DNA of 64,000 nucleotides. It comes from JAVBOO01 sp031550435 (GTDB lineage: Bacteria > Bacillota > Clostridia > Lachnospirales > WRAX01). The notes beneath the pieces were generated by a model, which ran no database searches, was not told where the DNA came from, and saw only the letters and a list, made by a program, of their open reading frames with translations. Each line of letters opens with the position of its first letter. The stretch's first letter is position 1. The position numbers and the translations under genes are program-made. This document shows, in pieces, positions 59,211 through 64,000 of this stretch. Where the stretch lies: NCBI GenBank assembly GCA_031550435.1, contig JAVBOO010000029.1, forward strand, positions 13,408 through 77,407, written 5' to 3'.

Positions 59211-60077
59211 ATGCCGCCTGAGATAGTTTTCCCACATTTGGGCATAGAGCTTCAGTCAGTCAGCCGGGTTGCCTTTAACATACTCGGCATTAATATCTAT
59301 ATGTACGGAATTTGCCTCGGACTCGGCCTTTTGCTCGGAGCCCTGACAGCATACCGTATCGCGAAAAATACCGGGCAAAACCTGACGCTGTACTATGATT
59401 TCACGTTTATCGTTGTAATTACAAGCGTTATCGGAGCAAGGCTTTACTATGTTATTTTTTCCTGGGACACCTATAAAGACAACCTGCTTGAGATTTTCAA
59501 CTTCAGAAACGGCGGCCTCGCCATATACGGCGTTGTAATCGCGGCGGTCATAACTGCCATAGTGTTCACAAGGGTAAAGAAGACGTCGTTTTTCCTGCTC
59601 GCGGATACGGGGGCCTGCGGCCTTCTCGTCGGCCAGTTCATAGGAAGATGGGGCAACTTTTTTAACAAAGAAGCGTTCGGAGAATACACAAACAGCCTGT
59701 TTGCGATGCAGCTTATGAAAACGGACGTTGCCCAAAGCAGCATAACACAAAAAATGCTTGACAACATTGTCGTCAGAAACGGCGTGGAGTATATACAGGT
59801 GCATCCGACTTTTTTGTATGAATCCGTATGGAATTTTCTTGTTTTTGTCGGACTGTACTTCTATACGAAGCATAAAAAGTTTGACGGAGAGATATTTTTC
59901 CTGTATCTGCTGTTTTACGGGATCGGAAGGTTCTTTGTCGAAGGCTTGAGAACGGATCAGCTAAAGCTTTTTCAGACAGGAATACCCGTTTCTCAATTGC
60001 TTTCAGCTATACTGGCTATATTCGCGCTCGGCGCGATAATATACAAACGAATAAAGATTAAGAAAACAGTGGCGTAA
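59211..60077 (+). CDS. lgt: Prolipoprotein diacylglyceryl transferase
   Basis: 288 residues, start after AAAGGGG. Seven transmembrane helices; the Lgt signature GRWGNFFNKEAFG (about 144-156) and the conserved YGICLGLGLLLG, RNGGLAIYG and HPTFLYES segments are present. Lgt transfers diacylglycerol from phosphatidylglycerol to the lipobox Cys of prolipoproteins, the first step of lipoprotein maturation in the inner membrane. It is followed 23 nt later by serC and may share its transcript. Confidence 0.95.
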   Translation: MPPEIVFPHLGIELQSVSRVAFNILGINIYMYGICLGLGLLLGALTAYRIAKNTGQNLTLYYDFTFIVVITSVIGARLYYVIFSWDTYKDNLLEIFNFRNGGLAIYGVVIAAVITAIVFTRVKKTSFFLLADTGACGLLVGQFIGRWGNFFNKEAFGEYTNSLFAMQLMKTDVAQSSITQKMLDNIVVRNGVEYIQVHPTFLYESVWNFLVFVGLYFYTKHKKFDGEIFFLYLLFYGIGRFFVEGLRTDQLKLFQTGIPVSQLLSAILAIFALGAIIYKRIKIKKTVA

Positions 60078-60100
60078 GCCAACATTTTAGGAGGATAATC

Positions 60101-61183
60101 ATGGAAAGAGTATTTAATTTTTCGGCCGGCCCCTCGGGACTTCCCGTACCCGTACTCGAAAAGGCGGCAAGTGAGCTTGTAAATTACGGTAACGCAGGCA
60201 TGTCTGTCATGGAGATGAGCCACCGTTCGAAACCTTATATGGCTATTATCGAAGAGACAGAGCGCTTACTCAGAGAGCTTATGAACATCCCCGCAAACTA
60301 CAAAGTATTGTTTATGCAGGGCGGCGCTACAAGCCAGTTCACTATGATTCCCATGAACCTTTTCAAAACAAAGAAAGCAGACTATGTTAACACGGGCGAG
60401 TTTGCCAACAAGGCTATAATCGAGGCAAGACGCTACGGCGAAATCAATGTCGTCGCATCGAGCGAAGCTGAAAAGTATAATCACATTCCCGTTCTGGACA
60501 AGTCAAAGTTCAACCCGAACGCCGACTATTTCCATTACACAACCAATAACACGATCATGGGCACAAAGTTTGCGGATATTCCCGAAACAGGCAATGTTCC
60601 CCTCGTAACAGACATGTCGTCCAACATTCTTTCGGAAGTTTACGACGTTACAAAGTTCGGCCTTATATATGCCGGAGCGCAGAAGAACATCGGACCCGCC
60701 GGCGTTACTATCGTTATCGTTCGCGATGACCTTATCGGACACGCTATGGAAGGCACACCGCTTATGTACGACTATAAACTTTGCGCGGACAACGGTTCAA
60801 TGTACAACACGCCTCCTACATACGGTATCTACATGGCTAAGCTCGTTTTCGAGTGGCTCAGAGACCTCGGCGGCGTACCCGCTATCCAAAAAATCAACGA
60901 AGCAAAAGCAGCCGCTCTTTACAACTACCTTGACGAGAGCAAACTGTTTAAAGGCACTGTAGCGGTTAAGCGCGACCGTTCCATGATGAACGTTACCTTC
61001 GTTTCCTCGAGCGCAGAGCTTGACGATAAGTTCATCAAAGAAGCCGAAAAAGCAGGCTTTGTTAACCTTAAAGGCCACAGAATCGTCGGCGGCATGAGAG
61101 CAAGCATTTACAACCCGATGAGCCTAGAAGGCGTTCAAAAGCTCGTTGAGTTCATGAAGAAATTCGAAATGGAGAATAAATAA
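60101..61183 (+). CDS. serC: Phosphoserine aminotransferase
   Basis: 360 residues with TAGGAGG before the ATG. Class V aminotransferase: NFSAGPSGLPVPVLEKA, EMSHRSK, MQGGATSQF, the PLP lysine in YAGAQKNIGPAGVT (about 187-200) and HRIVGGMRASIYN at the C-terminus. It converts 3-phosphohydroxypyruvate to phosphoserine, the second step of serine synthesis (and takes part in pyridoxal phosphate synthesis). The next gene is serA, an operon typical of Clostridia. Confidence 0.96.
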   Translation: MERVFNFSAGPSGLPVPVLEKAASELVNYGNAGMSVMEMSHRSKPYMAIIEETERLLRELMNIPANYKVLFMQGGATSQFTMIPMNLFKTKKADYVNTGEFANKAIIEARRYGEINVVASSEAEKYNHIPVLDKSKFNPNADYFHYTTNNTIMGTKFADIPETGNVPLVTDMSSNILSEVYDVTKFGLIYAGAQKNIGPAGVTIVIVRDDLIGHAMEGTPLMYDYKLCADNGSMYNTPPTYGIYMAKLVFEWLRDLGGVPAIQKINEAKAAALYNYLDESKLFKGTVAVKRDRSMMNVTFVSSSAELDDKFIKEAEKAGFVNLKGHRIVGGMRASIYNPMSLEGVQKLVEFMKKFEMENK

Positions 61184-61253
61184 TACATTAGTGCCGAACA
61201 AGCCGAACAGTCTCTTAATCAGATTTACCCAACGATTACCTAAGGAGTATGAA

Positions 61254-62414
61254 ATGTACAATATTCTTACTTTAAATAAAATTTCTCAAAACGGTTTGAA
61301 GCATCTTCCCGAAAGCTGCTATAAAATAACCGATGCCTGCGATAATCCGGACGGCATTATCCTCAGAAGCTTCGCGATGCACGATATGGCTCTTCCCGAG
61401 TCGCTGCTCGGCGTTGCAAGAGCCGGAGCCGGCGTAAACAACATTCCTCTAGACAAGTGCACGGAAAACGGCGTTGTGGTTTTCAATACACCGGGCGCAA
61501 ACGCCAACGGCGTTAAAGAGCTTGTTCTTGCCGGAATGCTCCTTTCGGCGAGAGATATCGTATCAGGCGTTAACTGGGCTCAGAGCCTTCAAGGCCAGTC
61601 GGACGTAGCAAAGACAGTCGAAAAAGGCAAGGCTGATTTCGGCGGCTACGAAATATCCGGCAAAAAGCTCGGCGTCGTCGGCCTCGGAGCCATAGGCTTC
61701 CTCGTTGCCAATGCTGCCGCTGCTCTCGGAATGGAAGTAATCGGCTATGACCCGTTCCTGTCCGAAAACGCTAAGAACAACCTTCACAAATCGGTTAAAT
61801 ATGATGCGACTCTTGACGAGATTTACAGTCAATGCGACTATATCTCCATTCATGTTCCTTACAACAACGAAACAAAGGGTATGTTCAATGCCTCGGTATT
61901 CGCCAAGTTTAAAAAAGGCGCTTGCCTCTTGAACTTTGCGAGAGCAGAGCTTGTTAACAACGAAGACATGAAAAAAGCCATTGCCGACGGTATCGTCAGA
62001 AAATATGTAACCGACTTCCCGAACGAAGAAGTTCTCGGAACAAAGGGCATACTCACTATACCCCACCTCGGAGCATCTACTGAGGAGTCGGAGGAAAACT
62101 GCGCCGAAATGGCGGCAAAACAGCTCAAAGCCTTCCTCGAAACCGGCGTTATCAAAAATTCCGTTAACTTCCCGGCTTTCTCGGCCGAGATGACCGGAAA
62201 GGGCCGCGCCTGCGTATTCCACAAAGCGGGCGACGAAATTAATAACAAAGTAGCAGAAGCCGTTAAAGCCGAAGGTTTTAACCCCGTTACTTGCATCACC
62301 GTGACAAGGGGCGAATACTCCTACACGGTTGTCGATCTTGACAAGGAAGCTTGCGGCTGCCTTGCCGGCACGCTTAAGGCAATTTCCGGAGTTATAAAGG
62401 CAAGAACCATCTAG
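61254..62414 (+). CDS. serA: D-3-phosphoglycerate dehydrogenase
   Basis: 386 residues from ATG 61254, 6 nt after AAGGAG; upstream codons have no site. NAD-binding fold with VVGLGAIGFLVANAAAALGM and GYDPF, catalytic Arg in NFARAELV, Glu, and His in IPHLGASTEESEENCAEM. A C-terminal ACT-like region of about 80 residues (about 310-386) suggests serine feedback control, although the intervening domain of the long SerA type is missing. It oxidises 3-phosphoglycerate to 3-phosphohydroxypyruvate, the substrate of SerC. No serB is present here. Confidence 0.95.
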   Translation: MYNILTLNKISQNGLKHLPESCYKITDACDNPDGIILRSFAMHDMALPESLLGVARAGAGVNNIPLDKCTENGVVVFNTPGANANGVKELVLAGMLLSARDIVSGVNWAQSLQGQSDVAKTVEKGKADFGGYEISGKKLGVVGLGAIGFLVANAAAALGMEVIGYDPFLSENAKNNLHKSVKYDATLDEIYSQCDYISIHVPYNNETKGMFNASVFAKFKKGACLLNFARAELVNNEDMKKAIADGIVRKYVTDFPNEEVLGTKGILTIPHLGASTEESEENCAEMAAKQLKAFLETGVIKNSVNFPAFSAEMTGKGRACVFHKAGDEINNKVAEAVKAEGFNPVTCITVTRGEYSYTVVDLDKEACGCLAGTLKAISGVIKARTI

Positions 62415-62431
62415 TCAAAATCTCAAAATAC

Positions 62432-62469
62432 GAAAAGCCTTTAGGGTCTAAGCTCTAAAGGCTTTTCGG
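62432..62469 (+). terminator. Terminator after serA
   Basis: GAAAAGCCTTTAG (62432-62444) pairs with CTAAAGGCTTTTC (62455-62467). The stem contains the T-run, so termination may be partial and allow readthrough into the DUF1015 gene. Confidence 0.7.
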
Positions 62470-62475
62470 AGTAAT

Positions 62476-62501
62476 GAGCTAAGTGCCGGTTGAATCAAGC
62501 G
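62476..62501. repeat. Family A repeat, short end fragment (A12)
   Basis: GAGCTAAGTGCCGGTTGAAT followed by CAAGCG; a diverged left end, between the serA terminator and the DUF1015 gene. Confidence 0.45.
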
Positions 62502-62560
62502 TTTGTTTGAAACGAGAAGACTTATCCGGCCGAACAATATTTTTAATCAAGGAGAAAAAC

Positions 62561-63802
62561 ATGTCTATACTTAAACCGTTTAAAGCCGTCAGACCGGCTC
62601 CTGCGCGCGCAAAAGACGTTGCGGCTCTTCCCTATGACGTTATGACAAGCGAAGAAGCGAGAGAAATGGTTAAAGGCAATCCCTATTCGTTTCTTCATAT
62701 CGATAAAGCCGAGATCGACTTAGAGCCCGGCACAGGGCTGTATGATGCGGTCGTATACGAGACCGCGCGCAAAAACCTTGACAAAATGATAGCCGAAGGC
62801 ACTTTTGTTCAAGACGAAAAACCTCAGTACTATATCTATAGGCTAACAATGGACGGCAGAGCTCAAACCGGCCTGGTTGCCTGCGCTTCGATTGACGAAT
62901 ATATCGAAGGCAAAATAAAGAAGCACGAGCTTACTCGAGAAGAAAAAGAGCAGGACAGAATCCGCCACGTTGACATCTGCGATGCTAACACAGGCCCGAT
63001 TTTCCTTACTTATCACGCTAAAAAAGAGATCGACTCGGTTATAGACGCATGGGTCAAGAGCAATAAGCCCGTATACGACTTTGTTGCCGAAGACGGAATC
63101 GGACACATTGTCTGGACTGTTTCCGATGAAGAAGTAATCAAAAAGATATACGAGCTTTTCAAATCCGTAGACTGCCTCTATATTGCCGACGGTCACCACA
63201 GAAACGCTTCGGCAGTCAAGGTCGGACTCGCGCGCCGCAAAGCAAACCCGAACTATGACAAAGATGCCGAATTTAACAGCTATCTCGCCGTTATTTTTCC
63301 GGACAACCAGCTGCACATTATGGACTACAACCGCATAGTCAAAGGGCTTAACGGCCTTTCTGACGATGAGTTCTTCAAGAAGGTCGGTGAAAAGTTCATG
63401 ATCGAGGAAAAAACCGGAACTTACAAGCCCGAAGCTCTCCATACCTTCGGAATGTACATCAACAAAAAATGGTATAAGCTAACGGCTAAACCCGAGTTAA
63501 TATCAAACGATGTTGTCGCGGCTCTCGATGTTTCAATACTCCAGGACAACCTGCTTCAGCCGCTTCTCGGTATCGACGACCCCAGAACAAGCCATTACAT
63601 CGACTTTGTCGGCGGCCTCAGAGGTTTGGGCGAGCTTGAAAAGCGCGTTGACTCAGGCGAGATGAAGGTTGCCTTCGCGATGTACCCGACTTCTATGGAT
63701 GAACTCATGAGCATCGCGGACTCAGGAAAGATTATGCCTCCGAAGTCCACATGGTTTGAGCCTAAACTTAGAAGCGGAGTCTTTGTGCATAAACTGTCAT
63801 AA
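62561..63802 (+). CDS. DUF1015 family protein
   Basis: 413 residues from ATG 62561 with AAGGAG 6 nt upstream. DUF1015 features: FKAVRPAPARAKDVAALPYD at the N-terminus, LTREEKEQDRIRHVD, the conserved YIADGHHRNASA and DNQLHIMDYNR, and a C-terminal FAMYPTSMDELMSIADSGKIMPPKSTWFEP-like region (key segment PPKSTWFEPK). The family is often next to serA and serC in Firmicutes and may be a kinase for serine in serine-dependent pathways (a SerK-like role has been shown for some archaeal members), but the role here is an inference. Confidence 0.88.
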   Translation: MSILKPFKAVRPAPARAKDVAALPYDVMTSEEAREMVKGNPYSFLHIDKAEIDLEPGTGLYDAVVYETARKNLDKMIAEGTFVQDEKPQYYIYRLTMDGRAQTGLVACASIDEYIEGKIKKHELTREEKEQDRIRHVDICDANTGPIFLTYHAKKEIDSVIDAWVKSNKPVYDFVAEDGIGHIVWTVSDEEVIKKIYELFKSVDCLYIADGHHRNASAVKVGLARRKANPNYDKDAEFNSYLAVIFPDNQLHIMDYNRIVKGLNGLSDDEFFKKVGEKFMIEEKTGTYKPEALHTFGMYINKKWYKLTAKPELISNDVVAALDVSILQDNLLQPLLGIDDPRTSHYIDFVGGLRGLGELEKRVDSGEMKVAFAMYPTSMDELMSIADSGKIMPPKSTWFEPKLRSGVFVHKLS

Positions 63803-63849
63803 ATAGGGATAACTTGTGATCCCACAGTAATAGTCCCCGTTGACGCAGT

Positions 63850-63886
63850 AAAGTCGTTTAAGCCCAACTCGGGCTTAAACGACTTT
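63850..63886. repeat. Family C hairpin (C5), probable terminator of the serine operon
   Basis: AAAGTCGTTTAAGCCC (63850-63865) pairs perfectly with GGGCTTAAACGACTTT (63871-63886), 47 nt after the DUF1015 stop. Confidence 0.75.
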
Positions 63887-63912
63887 AATTACCGGGAAAT
63901 AATGATTTGACA

Positions 63913-63975
63913 ATGGTGCAAAAACCGAATTTTTCGCAGCGGAGCGGAGAAAAACTTGCGGCACTGTTATAGTAA
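63913..63975 (+). repeat. Family B repeat, partial copy B5
   Basis: Starts AATGGTGCAAAAACCGAATT and contains TTCGCAGCGGAGCGGAGAAA; the first block of family B followed by a truncated body, continuing to near the window end. Confidence 0.65.
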
Positions 63976-64000
63976 CCAAAATTTTAGTTTATTATAAAAA

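Noticed and set aside
1..64000. CRISPR array, tRNA genes, rRNA genes or prophage
   Set aside because: No regularly spaced direct repeats with unique spacers, no tRNA-like cloverleaf noticed in gaps, and no phage structural or integrase genes. The interspersed repeats are palindromic and irregularly spaced.

Overview
The window comes from a spore-forming member of the Clostridia (Firmicutes). Evidence for sporulation is sigma-G, an alpha/beta small acid-soluble spore protein (SASP), a GerA-type germinant receptor subunit, a SpoIIQ-like protein, a SpoVD-like penicillin-binding protein, and SpoVB- and YtvI-like membrane proteins. Gram-positive gene orders support this: glmU-prs-pth-mfd, rpsF-ssb-rpsR, typA-spoVB, relA-dtd, ricT-trmN6-...-rsmI. 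Strong AGGAGG ribosome binding sites, frequent TTG/GTG starts and textbook sigma-A promoters (17-nt spacers) also fit. The genus cannot be named from sequence alone.

Layout. 1-12 kb (minus strand): gerA (cut by the window edge), a SASP gene, a PrsA-like foldase, cheV, and the operon glmU (C-terminal domain only)-prs-pth-mfd, followed by an AmrS-like radical SAM gene and spoIIQ. 12-23 kb: ftsQ and ftsZ (+), rpsF-ssb-rpsR (-), then a CdaR-type regulator and the division/cell-wall group ftsE-ftsX-envC-like-ctpA (+), and a DUF1540 gene. 23-34 kb: a small membrane protein and two giant tandem secreted fibronectin-III-like proteins with SLH-like C-termini. 34-40 kb: a DtxR-type regulator, a ferredoxin, a SpoVD-like PBP, sigG and a two-gene ABC exporter. 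40-48 kb: a 164-aa hypothetical protein, ytvI, a zinc-dependent phospholipase C family gene, pepT with an overlapping methyltransferase gene, holB and an orphan histidine kinase. 48-59 kb (minus): a helical-repeat hypothetical protein, spoVB-typA, rsmI-DUF1648-trmN6-ricT and MBL hydrolase-dtd-relA. 59-64 kb (+): lgt, serC, serA and a DUF1015 gene.

Functionally the window is mostly chromosomal housekeeping: division (FtsQ, FtsZ, FtsEX with a LytM activator), envelope maturation (PrsA, Lgt, CtpA, PBP), translation quality control, stringent response, serine biosynthesis and sporulation. I found no tRNA or rRNA genes, CRISPR array, prophage or transposase.

The most unusual content is between the genes. 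At least four families of short palindromic repeats (called A-D here) fill most long intergenic gaps, and several copies run into or abut stop codons of host genes. Other points for a second look are an acetyltransferase-only GlmU, a SpoIIQ that has lost most LytM catalytic residues, a Dtd with an altered SQF motif, a soluble orphan histidine kinase with an N-terminal Cys cluster, a SASP ribosome binding site buried in a terminator-like hairpin, and the pair of giant surface proteins.
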